Shown: positions 32,969-44,129 of the stretch, in pieces
Position numbering within the stretch: the first letter of the stretch is position 1
How the letters are laid out: each line of letters begins with the position of its first letter
Assembly (NCBI GenBank): GCA_028641055.1
Contig: CM054061.1
Span: 119,355,186-119,419,185 of the forward strand
Direction of reading: 5' to 3'
Source: Alopecurus myosuroides
Lineage: Eukaryota; Streptophyta; Magnoliopsida; Poales; Poaceae
DNA length: 64,000 nucleotides
Program-made: the position numbers and the translations under genes
Notes under the pieces: generated by a model
The model's input: only the letters and a program-made list of their open reading frames with translations
What the model was told of the DNA's origin: nothing
Database searches by the model: none

Positions 32969-34265
32969 TAGGAATGCGTGATGATGGTTTCTGTGTGCAA
33001 CTATATGCATGTAGCCATGTTGCTACAATAAAAAACCGTGTTAAGACTCTATATTAGATTGCCGAATTCTCACACAATTTAAATGTTATGTTTTTTTAGT
33101 TTTACTAGTTTCATGATGTCATTTTGTTTTTTATGCTGAGTTTTACCATTTTTGCTTTACTTTATTGAATTTTATGACTCATATAAATGTAAATAAGGGT
33201 GCAAACCACACATGCTCAATGGAAAAAATATCCAGTGATACTAGCCCCTTGTTCTCCCGTGATACCATTTTTAAAAATCAACTATAGATGTTTCATAAAA
33301 TTCCGGAAAAAAATATTAATGTTCCCAAAGAATTTGTCTACATAATGTTAAAAAAATTCAGGTCCAAATTCGACCTACACATTGAGAAACAAAAAAGTAC
33401 AAATCAGCAAAAATGCACTATATATTCACATTTGGATTTGTCTTTTTGGTTAGTCAATATTACTTTCGTATCTCGACATAAAATTATTACACATTGTAGA
33501 AACTTTTCATGTGAACACTCGTGATTTTTCCTAGATTTTTTTGAATCACCAAAACTTCATTTATTCGAAACGGTACCATGGGAGCATGCAAGAGGGCTAA
33601 TATCACAGGATATTCTCCCCATGCTCTGGCGAAATAGGCTGAATCACCGCTATATTAATATAGCAACCACCCCGTACAACAGTTTTGATACAACGCCGGC
33701 TGAGGCGACAACCAATAAATGCAAAAGAAGAAAAGAAAAGGAGACATAAGTGGATCGACGAAACGACCGCTGCGCCCACCAACAAACTACCACCACGCTT
33801 CTAGCACCGGGACGTCAAATACCAATCAACACCTTCAACATGGATAGTCGCGCTTCTAGGGTTTCCCCCGGCACATCGGGGCGGCGGATGCAGGGTCGAC
33901 ACGATGCCCTTCATGAAGGGAGGATGCCACCCGATGGCAACACCGCTCTAATGTCGGTACTCCGATAAGGATTTCTCCCAAACACACCCTCACCACCATC
34001 CCTGACGATCCGTCGCCTAGGTGCCTCGCAACCACCGGACGAACCGACCACCAGCATGCGCCACCACAGTGCAACAACATTTAACCAGGATGAGGGAATC
34101 AAATATGGTGGGCACGGTTTATCATTGGCTTCATCATTAAGGACCAATTTATGAAAGATCAAATGTGGAGGCACCGTTCACATAATGAAATTTTGAGGAA
34201 AACCATTTATACTCTAATTTAATCGATTGCTACACGCACACCAACTCCTACACACACGAACTCGA
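32969..34265. other. spacer with an unclassified repeat-like block
   Basis: AT-rich sequence runs to about 33540. From 33545 to 34100 a more GC-rich block has ORFs on both strands but no motif. It could be a decayed retroelement end, since its composition differs from both flanks. I cannot classify it. Confidence 0.3.
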
Positions 34266-34510
34266 GTCCTCTCCCTCTCCAACCCCCCCCCCCCTCCCCC
34301 GATCCCCCACCGCCGCGACGGCTAGCCCTCTCCGCCCCCCGATCCCCCACGGCGGCCTAGCCCTCTCCATGGCACCGACGGACGACCGCGACCACGGGGC
34401 CGCCTACACTGACACCCGACGGTACGCCGCCGCGACAAACGCCGCCGCAACCGCCACCGTCGTCCTCGAGCCGTCCAGCCGTCGAGCCGCAGGTAAGTTT
34501 CCCCGGCCGC
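34266..34510 (+). promoter_or_regulatory. GC-rich leader and possible first exon of the second B3 gene
   Basis: A C-rich tract (34287-34306) is followed by ATG at 34368 and an Ala-rich frame to a GTAAGT donor near 34493. The start MAPTDD resembles the MAPSKD start of the sister gene. In this copy the frame does not join the next exon without meeting a stop, so this may be a broken first exon or untranslated. Confidence 0.45.
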
Positions 34511-34731
34511 CGTACCTTTCATTGTTAGGTTTAAATGTAGATTGAGTTATATGTTAGATGATTATTGTGATTTTAGATGTAGATCGACTTAGAAATTAGA
34601 TTTCATTATTATATTTAAGTTTATTCAGCCACCAAAATTAGATGTACATTGTTAGATTTAAGTTGATTTTTGAATGGTAAATGGTTAGATGTGTATCTAA
34701 ATTCAGTGTATGCAACGCACCACCGCAGGCA

Positions 34732-35216
34732 ATGGATGTATGTGAACAGTGTGGCTACAAGGAGTGCATGAGCAAGAAATTTACCATTGTTCTACCAGAG
34801 GGGTTTGAAAACAGATTGGTATATACTTTCGGTCAATCTACTTTTTGAAAACTGACAAAAAATTGTACTAAAAATGTGTACTTCTTGTTTTTTTACAGAT
34901 CATACCTTGCATATTCAGGCGTGACTTTTTGGAGCATATTCAAGTTACAATTTGGGACCACCCTAGAACTCTCGAGGTGAACTTGGTGAGCTTGAGAGTG
35001 CCAGACCACCAGCACAAAGTTGTAGTCACACATGAGGATGGAAAAACATACTTCAGTGGTCAGCAATGGAGCCAGCTTGTGGAACGCTACGAGATGGATC
35101 CAACAGGAAGATTGACATTCTATCTCGATGAAGGTGATGTGTCCACCTACTTCCTCTATGATCGACCTGACGATGCTGAAGACACCGAAGATGATGTTCC
35201 CATAGCTCCCTACTGA
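34732..35216 (+). CDS. captured single-domain B3 gene
   Basis: Exon (34732-34818): MDVCEQCGYKECMSKKFTIV then LPEGFENRL, a short cysteine knuckle plus the EGFE motif shared with the gene at 31357. After an intron with a TTTTTTTACAG acceptor, exon 34899-35216 encodes IIPCIFRRDFLEHIQVTIWD, KTYFSGQQWSQLVERYEMDP and GRLTFYLDEGDVSTYFLYDR, ending in an acidic tail (DDAEDTEDDVPIAPY). The W..L...Y...P.G.L.F.L core fits a B3 domain and aligns with the sister gene's first domain. The frame is intact from this ATG; an upstream exon may be lost. A DNA-binding role is inferred from the family only. It lies at the right end of the cargo segment of the large CACTA. Confidence 0.55.
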
Positions 35217-35469
35217 GGATACACATGTTGTCATTATTCAGTCAGATGATGAGTAGGTATCGTGGTTGTAGCTGAGAGTTCTAGCTTTATGCGAACTTTT
35301 AGATTATATGTTAATGCTGAGTACTATCTGGTTGAATCTATGAATGTTTATGCGAAATTTTTTAATGGTTGTTATGTTATCTCATAATTGAATACCATTT
35401 GTGTGCTTCTAGTCAATATTACATACCCTTTTTATTTACCGATTTCTGTAGGATAGTGATGTGGACTAT

Positions 35470-35609
35470 GACATCAACGCCAATGATCATGTAGTAACCT
35501 GTGTCGAGTCCAGAAACACGCCAGTGGACACCTAGATAGCAGTGGCGTACGAGTTTCACGCCAGAATTGAAGAAAAGCCACACCACTAACAGGGCGTTTC
35601 CTACTAGTG
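35470..35609 (-). mobile_element. orphan terminus of another CACTA element
   Basis: The inverse of CACTAGTAGGAAACGCCC ends at 35609. The preceding 130 bp have ACGCCAGTGG / TGGCGTACGA motifs in both orientations, like a CACTA subterminal region. TTG follows (35610-35612). No partner end was found in the window, so this is taken as a fragment, possibly carried in with the cargo. Confidence 0.6.
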
Positions 35610-36461
35610 TTGAATATTAACACAACAATGCATTTAGAAATAAAGAAATAAATAAATTTAATCATAAAATGAAACTAGTAAAACTTAATATAGAATTTAT
35701 AATAGTTGAACGTTATTGCCAAGGGAAAAACATATTGTTCACAAGCCAAATGGGTTGTGAAGACAAATTGTACAATTAATAGGCCCATACTCCGGTTGGG
35801 CCATTGGGCGAGCGAAAGGGCTACGTATGTCCACCCGATCTCCTCCAAACTGCCCTGCCCCCACACGACAACGCCGCCCTATCCACCCTCAGGTGACTTC
35901 GCCGCCGTATCGGCCCTGTGCGACCGACCAATCCGCCACTATTACCTCGCTGCCATCCGAATTCGATTAGCGTAAACTATTGAACTGCCGCCAACGTTGC
36001 CCCGCCGACTTGTACTCAACCGCTGCTTCCGCCGCTCGTCGGCCGCATTTACAAGGTTTGTACCAATACTGATGAAATCCTTGGTTTCCATCCTGCCGGT
36101 TCGATGAAGTTAATGGAGATTGCAATTGCTGTCAGATAGACTAGCTGCTAGTGTTCACATATGCGTGTCTGTTTTATCAGTTTCAGTTGTAAGTGTTAGT
36201 TTAATATTCATAGCAATGTCAGGAATTCAGGTACGAACTAGGTTTTATATTTTCATAGCCATGTCAGTTTCAGGTGTAAGTGTTAGTTTAAATCGAACGA
36301 TGTGTTGTGAAGTAATGTCTAATGTAATTCCCTGCAATTCTTACTGACTTGAAAGACCATTATGCTTGTCTCTCTGATGTATGTGTTGTTTCGAAATACT
36401 TACGTGTGAACTAATGCTGCTCCTTTTTTTTATAAGACCGGCTAAACGGAGATAACGCAAA
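35610..36461 (+). promoter_or_regulatory. promoter and leader region of the large CACTA TNP2 gene
   Basis: AT-rich sequence (35610-35760) is followed by a GC-rich leader (35780-36060). There is a possible GT donor near 36055 and pyrimidine-rich sequence before the coding start at 36462, so an intron in the leader is likely. No TATA box is assigned with confidence. Confidence 0.4.
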
Positions 36462-38893
36462 ATGTCACAAGACAAGAGCTGGATAGAGAAGGATAGAGAT
36501 TCTGTGGAGTGGCAAAGTGGCATCGAGAGTTTCTTGGAATTTAGTTTTGATGGTGCTCAACCAGACGCAAGAATATTTTGCCCGTGTAGGAAATGTCTGA
36601 ATAATGCTCATAAAACTAAAAAGGAGATCCATATGCACTTGCTTAAGAATGGGATGGATCCATCCTACAAAAATTGGGTATTCCATGGTGAACCCGAGGA
36701 GGACAACATGGCTGAAGATTATGATGATGAAGACGCTGCAGATGGTGGTGAAGGGATATGTGACATGCTCCAAACTCTCATAAGGGCCACAAAAGTGGGA
36801 AGTAATGTAGGAGACACAAGCGGTGATGGAATGAAACAGGAGCCAAATGCATATGCAAAGGCGTTCTACAAACTATTAGAAGAGGGGAAAACATCGTTGT
36901 ACCCAGGTTGTGAGGAGGTCACAAAGATATCTTTCATTGTGAAGCTTTACCAAATCAAGTGCGTGTCTGGGATGACCAACAGAGCATGTGACTTAATGTT
37001 GCGGATGTTCACGGAGGTGCTGCCAAAGGGTCACTGCATTCCTACTAATCTCGCACAAGTAAGGAAGGTCATTCGAGAGTTTGGACTGGATTACAAGAAG
37101 ATACACGCGTGCTATAATGAGTGTGTGCTATTCCGTAATGAGTATGCTGATGCCCAAGAATGCCCTATCTGTCATACGTCTCGATGAAAATCAAGTCCAA
37201 CCGTAGACAAAGCTGATTCATCGATCCGTAAATCAAAGAAGCAAGTGCCACGGAAAGTTCTATGGTATTTCCCACTCATTCAAAGACTGCAAAGGCTGTA
37301 CATGACAGAAGATATGTCAACTGATATGAAATGGCATAAGGATAAACGTAAAGATGATGGCATAATGAGGCATCCTGCAGATTCGAAGGCCTGGAAAAGA
37401 CTTGATGATAACTATAGTGAGAAAGAATTTGCAAAAGATGCTCGCAGTGTTCGGCTTGGCCTTGCTTCAGATGGATTCAACCCCTTTGGGCTCATGAGTA
37501 TATCACACACTACATGGCCTGTCATTCTGATCCCATATAACTTGCCACCATGGATGTGTATGAAACAAGAGAACTGGATAATGTCAATGATTATTCCAGG
37601 ACCAAAGTCAGCAGGAAATAACATTGATGTGTACTTGCAGCCTTTGATTGATGAACTGTTAGTTCTATGGGAGGATGGTGTTGAAGCATATGATGCTGCA
37701 ACTAAAGAAAATTTCACGTTGTATGCATGCGTGTTGTGGACCATCAATGACTACCCGGCTTACGCAATGCTGAGTGGTTGGAGCACAAAAGGCAAGCTAG
37801 CATGCCCTTACTGCCAAAAGCATACAGACTTTTTATGGCTCCATTTTGGTAGAAAGCATAGCTACATGGGACACCGACGTTTTCTACGGAAAAACCACAA
37901 ATGGTGTCGAAACAAGATTATGTTCAACAACAAGCCATAAAATAGAGACGCCCCGGTGCCACTTACAGGCAGTGAAGTTCTAGAGGAGCTTGATAGCATT
38001 CAACATGAACCATTTGGGCGGTCAAATAAGAGAAAGCGACCGGAAACTAATCCCTGGCACAATTGGCGGAAGAAAAGTGTGTTCTTCCAGCTCCCGTATT
38101 GGGAGCACTTGCTCGTGAGGCACAATTTGGATGTTATGCACATCAAGAAGAACATTTGTGACAGCATTCTGGGTACTTTGCTTGAGATGGATGGGAAAAC
38201 AAAGGATGGTACGAAGGCTCTCCTTGATTTGGTGTTCTTGAAAATTAGGGAGGATCAGCACGCAAAGCCCGCCGGTAAGGATAAGTACAAAATGAAGAAA
38301 GGCGTGTATGCTTTAAAAAAGGAAGAGAAGATAATGCTCCTTGGGTTTCTGCAGAGCATACGGATGCCTGATGGCAATGCTTCACACATTAAGCGATGTG
38401 TGGTCCTCGAGCAGTGCAAGTTTAGTGGACTCAAAACGCATGACTGCCATGTTATATTACAGAAACTTCTTCCTATTGCGTTGCACAAGCTTCTGCCAGA
38501 GAATGTCCTTACCCCATTTCTTAAGCTCAGTAAATTCTTTTCTGATTTATGCTCCAAGGAGTTAAGTGATGAAGATCTGCTGAATTTGGACGACCAAATT
38601 CCAGAAATTCTATGTCAGCTAGAGATGATCTATCCACCAGCTTTCTTTGATATTATGATGCATCTTCCAATTCATCTAGCTCAAGAAGCATGGTTGGCAG
38701 GGCCTGTAAAGTATAGATGAATGTATCCGGTTGAGAGATACCTGCGTACGTTGAAGGGATATGTACGTAACAAGGCTCATCCAGAAGGTTCAATTGCAGA
38801 GGGGTACATACTTGAAGAGTGCATGATGTTCTGCAGTCGATTCGTTAAAGGCTCGCCTACAAAAATAAGTCAGTCCGAACGCCATGCAGATGG

Positions 38894-39710
38894 TGTTGGG
38901 GGAAAGATAATCTGGTATCCCTAAGGACGAAGAAAGTATGAAAAGCCAGAAGCGAGACCCGGCCAGGAGGCAAAGCCTGGTCTGGAAGAAGACCCGGCCA
39001 GGAGGCAAAGCCTGGTCTGGGGGTAACTCAGCTTTGGAAGATGCTATAGAAGGAAGATTCTGGAAGACCCGGAAACCTTGTACAAATTGGAGACTCAAGA
39101 CTTGGAGGTCACGCAGGAGACCTAGATTAGGACTCTTAATATGGTATGACCCAGTTTTTACCTTGTACGACCAGGAGACCAGCCGCCCATATAAGCAGGC
39201 TCCTAGGTCATAGAGAGAGAGGGATTTCGAGTAGAAACCCTAAATTCCAGGTCTCAGCAAGAGTCGGCCCGAGCCAAATTCCAGGTCTCAGCAAGAGTCG
39301 GCCCGAGCCAAATTCCAGGTCTCGGCGAGAGTCAGCCCGAGCCAAATTCCAGGTCTCGGCGATATTTGTAACCCAAGATTTGGGGTCTCGGCGACATTGC
39401 AGTCCGGGCCTCTAGATCGATAGCTAATAAGATCCCAGTTGGAAGTAGGTTATTATCTCCAATGGAGAGGCCGAACCAGGATAATCCATGTATCCAAGAG
39501 TTCTAGCAATATCGCCTGATATCGAACATCCAGTGTAACACGAGAGTTGAGTTAATATATCGAGATCGGAGACTCGGCGACTTGATTGCCGGCTACCAGA
39601 TCGAGTATCATCATGTTTTCCTCTGAGCTAAACCCTCTCCCAAACGCCTGTGTCGTCTTGACCCAAGATAAGTTACCCCCGGTAACGTCTGCCGTGATTA
39701 TCCCACGACA
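38894..39710 (+). repeat. 5' LTR of the non-autonomous retrotransposon
   Basis: This is 817 bp, TG...CA. It includes two copies of GACCCGGCCAGGAGGCAAAG and about four 34-bp units with AAATTCCAGGTCTC (39241-39375), probably in the transcribed leader part. It is nearly identical to 41743-42557. Confidence 0.95.
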
Positions 39711-39712
39711 GT

Positions 39713-39730
39713 TGGCGCCCACCGTGGGGC
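39713..39730 (+). other. primer binding site, tRNA-Lys type
   Basis: TGGCGCCCACCGTGGGGC lies two bases after the LTR and is complementary to the 3' end of a plant tRNA-Lys. The same 18 bases occur in the minus-strand element at 50457-50474. Confidence 0.8.
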
Positions 39731-39975
39731 CTACGTCCAAGGGTGTTTACATCACGGGAGAACCTCGGGAGAACATGAAGAACCTCATCATCGGCGAGAT
39801 CTACATCAACCCCGAAGGAGAGAAGATGGTGGACGATTTTGGCCGGGGGCCAGAGTCGGATCTGCTCGAATCCGGATCTGTCATCACAATCGGCCGGGTC
39901 AACATCCTCATCGGTATGGTATGTACGTCCGGTTCAATCCCCGATGATTTTGAGTATGATTCTATATTAGCTTAG
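39713..39975 (+). CDS. short gag-like ORF of the non-autonomous element
   Basis: The open frame runs across the primer site; the first ATG inside the element is 39775 (MKNLIIGEIYINPEGEKMVD), giving about 66 residues. The segment VITIGRVNILIGM resembles PIGSANIFIGLTSEAM in the minus-strand element at 49.1-50.5 kb, which also starts APTVGP. This suggests the remnant N-terminus of a shared structural protein. It stops as the 68-bp repeats begin. No catalytic domain is present. Confidence 0.5.
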
Positions 39976-40925
39976 CCCAAGAGTGCTGCGCAACTTCGGT
40001 TAGCATGGCCCGGAGCACTTCGCAAAAATTTATATCAGCTCAGCCCAAGAGTGCTGCGCAACTTCGGTTAGCATGGCCCGGAGCGCTTCGCAAAAATTTA
40101 TATCAGCTTAGCCCAAGAGTGTTGCGCAACTTCGGTTAGCATGGCCCGGAGCGCTTCGCAAAAATTTATATCAGCTTAGCCCAAGAGTGCTGCGCAACTT
40201 CGGTTAGCATGGCCCGGAGCGCTTCGCAAAAATTTATATCAGCTTAGCCCAAGAGTGCTGCGCAACTTCGGTTAGCATGGCCCGGAGCGCTTCGCAAAAA
40301 TTTATATCAGCTTAGCCCAAGAGTGCTGCGCAATTTCGGTTAGCATGGCCTGGAGCGCTTCGCAAAAATTTATATCAGCTTAGCCCAAGAGTGCTGCGCA
40401 ACTTCGGTTAGCATGGCCCGGAGCGCTTCGCAAAAATTTATATCAGCTTAGCCCAAGAGTGATGCGCAACTTCGGTTAGCATGGACCGGAGCGCTTCGCA
40501 AAAATTTATATCAGCTTAGCCCAAGAGTGCTGCGCAACTTCGGTTAGCATGGCCCGGAGCGCTTCGCAAAAATTTATATCAGCTTAGCCCAAGAGTGCTG
40601 CGCAACTTCGGTTAGCATGGCCCGGAGCGCTTCGCAAAAATTTATATCAGCTTAGCCCAAGAGTGCTGCGCAACTTCGGTTAGCATGGCCCGGAGCGTTT
40701 CGCAAAAATTTATATCAGCTTAGCCCAAGAGTGTTGCGCAAATTCGGTTAGCATGGCCCGGAGCGCTTCGCAAAAATTTATATCAGCTTAGCCCAAGAGT
40801 GCTGCGCAACTTCGGTTAGCATGGCCCGGAGCGCTTCGCAAAAATTTATATTAGCTTAGCCCAAGAGTGCTGCGCAACTTCGGTTAGCATGGCCCGGAGC
40901 GCTTCGCAAAAATTTATATTAGCTT
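39962..40925. repeat. 68-bp tandem array inside the retrotransposon, about 14 units
   Basis: The unit contains GCTTAGCCCAAGAGTGCTGC, GCAACTTCGGTTAGCATGGC and CCGGAGCGCTTCGCAAAAAT; the period is 68 bp (anchor at 40021 and 40089). Units are nearly identical, then decay into variant copies to about 41140. There are no spacers, so it is not a CRISPR array. Confidence 0.95.
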
Positions 40926-41742
40926 GGCCCGAGAGTGCTTCGCAATATTGTAAAATATTCTATTAATATTAGCTTAGCCCAAGAGTGCTGCGCAACTTCG
41001 GTTAGCATGGCCCGGAGCGCTTTGCAAAAATTTATATTAGCTTGGCCCGAGAGTGCTTCGCAATATTCAGAAATATCCTATTAGTATAAGCTTAGTCCAA
41101 GAGTGCTTCACAACTTCGGTTAGTGTTGCCCAAAGAGTTCTTCGCAACAGTATGCGGATCAATGGGGTAATGTTGCACACTTAAGCCTTTACTTTATAAA
41201 CATTGATCCGGGTCTTGGGGGCTCTTACTTGAATAGTTTGTAGCTGCAATCCTAAGACCTGGCTTTTATGCTGCCAGTATAATCCTTGCCTATCTTGCTT
41301 AAGCTCGATGTGACTCGCACTTATATGGCCTGTTTGCTCTCCTGTAATCTCAATCAGTTATGATGCTCATGGGGACTTAACTGACCCTGTTTTACAGAGT
41401 GAGTACAGCAGTGATAATCCATGCGAAAGTCGGCTTACAGTTAAAGGTTTGCAAAAGGGTCATCTAAACCATCGACATATTGAGAGGACCCACCCCGGTA
41501 AACTGGAGGCATAAGAACCCAGGAAGAAACATGATTTATGGGATGTTATTGAGATAAACCTGGAGGCGTCTGAACCCAGGAAGAATAACCGGGTTTTATC
41601 CTTTTATATATATTATTTGTCTTATTTCAGGAGTTTAACCTGGATGATCGAGCTTGCTGCTTCACCTGAAACATGACGCCTAAAATCAAGATCATGAAGG
41701 AGAACAAGACCAGCTCGAATCCAGCTTAAACTTGGGGGCTAC

Positions 41743-42557
41743 TGTTGGGGGAAAGATAACGTGGTACCCCTAAGGACGAAGAAAGTATGAAAAGCCAGAA
41801 GCGAGACCCGGCCAGGAGGCAAAGCCTGGTCTGGGGGAGACCCGGCCAGGAGGCAAAGCCTGGTCTGGGGGTAACTCAGCTTTGGAAGATGCTATAGAAA
41901 GAAGATTCTGGAAGACCCGGAAACCTTGTACAAATTGGAGACTCAAGACTTGGAGGTCACGCAGGAGACCTAGATTAGGACTCTTAATATGGTATGACCC
42001 AGTTTTTACCTTGTACGACCAGGAGACCAGCCGCCCATATAAGCAGGCTCCTAGGTCATAGAGAGAGAGGGATTTCGAGTAGAAACCCTAAATTCCAGGT
42101 CTCAGCAAGAGTCGGCCCGAGCCAAATTCCAGGTCTCAACAAGAGTCGGCCCGAGCCAAATTCCAGGTCTCGGCGAGAGTCAGCCCGAGCCAAATTCCTG
42201 GTCTCGGCGATATTTGTAACCCAAGATTTGGGGTCTCGGCGACATTGCAGTCCGGGCCTCTAGATCGATAGCTAATAAGATCCCTGCTGGAAGTAGGTTA
42301 TTATCTCCAATGGAGAGGCCGAACCAGGATAATCCCTGTATCCAAGAGTTCTAGCAATATCGCCTGATATCGAACATCCAGTGTAACACGAGAGTTGAGT
42401 TAATATATCGAGATCGGAGACTCGGCGACTTGATTGCCGGCTACCAGATCGAGTATCATCATGTTTTCCTCTGAGCTAAACCCTCTCCCAAACGTCTGTG
42501 TCGTCTTGCCCCAAGATAAGTTACCCCGGTAACGTCTGCCGTGATTATCCCACGACA
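41743..42557 (+). repeat. 3' LTR of the non-autonomous retrotransposon
   Basis: This is 815 bp, from TGTTGGGGG to CACGACA, preceded by a purine tract (41728-41740) and followed by the GATGG duplication. It differs from the 5' LTR by a few substitutions and small indels, for example in the duplicated GACCCGGCCAGG unit. Confidence 0.95.
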
Positions 42558-44129
42558 GATGGAGCTACAGATGAAGCACCAACAAGGATTAGCATAATGA
42601 GTGCAGTTGATTACTCCAATAAAGGTTTTGCCCGTGAATCACTGTCTTTGGAAGCTCTTAATCAAATGAGGCACTACATAATACAAACTGCGAGGAAACC
42701 AAGCCATATATTCAGTAAGGATACTTATGTATTTGTTTCATATCATGATATGAATTAATACTTTGGTTATGAAGTAACCATATATCATTTCTTTTTGAAG
42801 GGAACATATTGACGAGCTCAAAAAGAACAATTTTCCTAATCCTAAAAAGAAACACAAGGAAGATTTTGTTGGCTGGTTCGAAAGACGGGTAAGTTACTTT
42901 AGCATTTTCATAAATGTTTCTCGTAATAAAAAAATAATGGTGTACAGTACACTCACACATATTCTATTCCATGAAACAGAGCACACAACTCCATAAAGAT
43001 GGGAAGGTCAACAGTCTGTTGTATACACTAGCTAAAGGGCCTGATCAAATTGCTCGTGTGTTCAACCGTATAGTACTGAATGGATATTACTTTCGTAATA
43101 CCGAAATAGAGCATGACTTGAGTACCCAAAATAGTGGTGTCGTAGTCAATGCGCAAGAAAGCACCAGCAGTACTGATTATTATGGGGTGATAAAGAAAAT
43201 CATATTTCTTGACTTTCCTCCTGATAAGGAGGTTGTTCTATTGCAGTGCGACTGGTTCGACGTGCCTCCTGCCAATAGAAATCAGAGTAAGGGGTATAAT
43301 AGGGACAAATATGGAATTATTGACCTTGACACTAGTGTACACCGATTCACGGAAGACCCTTACATTCTAGGCATCCAAGCTGCACTGGTTTTCTACGTGA
43401 GAGATGTGAAGAGCCCTAATTGGGCAAGTGTTATAAAAATGAATCCATGCAATTTGTTTGCTCCTTCAGTTTTAAATGGTGCGGACCTTGATGATCTTGC
43501 AGAAGGAGATGAACATGGTGATGCAGATGTACAGGATGTCGTCGATGCAGGAATTACAGTTCCAGAATTCACTTTACCTGATGAGATGACTAGTTGGTGC
43601 AGAAATGATGATGAAGGAACCGGCGTTGATGTTTCAGTCATAAATAATTTTAGACCTGCTGAGTTTGACGAAGACCACGTAGAATATGATGCTGATATAG
43701 ATGATGATGAGGCTTACATAAATGATGGTCATGTTGCTCCTTTGGTACAAGATGAATTGGATGATGACCATGGATTCTTTGTGTAGGTTGTCTCTGCACT
43801 GTTTGGCTTAAATGTTTTGCCATGAACATGCATGGATGAAAGATCGTGTAATAACATAATTTTAGTTTAAATATTCCAAAGTTTAAGTGTTTAGAAATTT
43901 TGAATTTCCATGCTAAATGTACTAGTGAAATTGCGTCTTACATGAGTTCTTGATTGATTATTAAGTACTGTCACTTGTTGCAACATTAGTAAAATGCTAA
44001 GTGCTGCCGAAATTCAATTGCAAACAATATTTAAAAATAATGTGCTCACCAAACTGAGATACTGGACCAAAAATGAATTGTAGTCCTAAGAAAATTGCAA
44101 CAGTGATCAAGGGCATGGCCCATGAGGCC

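Larger units (their letters stand above)
38894..42557 (+). mobile_element. non-autonomous LTR retrotransposon, both LTRs and TSD present
   Basis: Two direct LTRs (38894-39710 and 41743-42557) begin TGTTGGGGGAAAGATAA and end CCCACGACA. GATGG flanks the element at 38889-38893 and 42558-42562. A tRNA-Lys-type primer site starts at 39713 and a purine tract AAACTTGGGGGCT precedes the 3' LTR. The internal region (about 2 kb) has only a short gag-like ORF and a 68-bp tandem array; protease, reverse transcriptase and integrase are absent. By eye the LTRs differ at roughly ten to a dozen positions, so insertion is fairly recent. Confidence 0.95.
36462..43786 (+). pseudogene. TNP2 transposase of the large CACTA, broken
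   Basis: The start is MSQDKSWIEKDRDSVEWQSG, leading into the transposase-associated domain (CPCRKCLNN, HLLKNGMDPSYKNW). The TNP2 core follows: CPICHTSR, LGLASDGFNPFGLMSISHTT, GPKSAGNNIDVYLQPLIDEL, then DUF4218 with MYPVERYLRTLKGYVRNKAH. Three in-frame stops interrupt one continuous frame: TGA 37185-37187, TAA 37938-37940 and TGA 38718-38720; at the first and third, Trp is the expected residue. An LTR retrotransposon (38894-42557) then splits the gene, with GATGG duplicated. Coding resumes with GATDEAPTRIS; probable exons are 42563-42714, 42801-42898 and 42980-43786. The last carries DUF4216 (QNSGVVVNAQESTSSTDYYG, LQCDWFDVPP) and an acidic C-terminus. This was the element's transposase; it is now inactive. 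Confidence 0.85.

Noticed and set aside
34266..34510. Ala-rich first coding exon of the second B3 gene
   Set aside because: From ATG 34368 the frame joined across the GT-AG intron meets a TGA after a few codons, so it is kept only as a possible leader.
2064..35609. Pairing of the CACTA end at 35609 with the similar end at 2064
   Set aside because: The end at 2064 pairs with 14346 (same subterminal motif, CTT on both sides, restored reading frame), while 35609 has different subterminal motifs and TTG beside it.
39962..40925. Possible CRISPR-like array
   Set aside because: Units of 68 bp are contiguous and nearly identical throughout, with no variable spacers, and lie inside an LTR retrotransposon of a plant.
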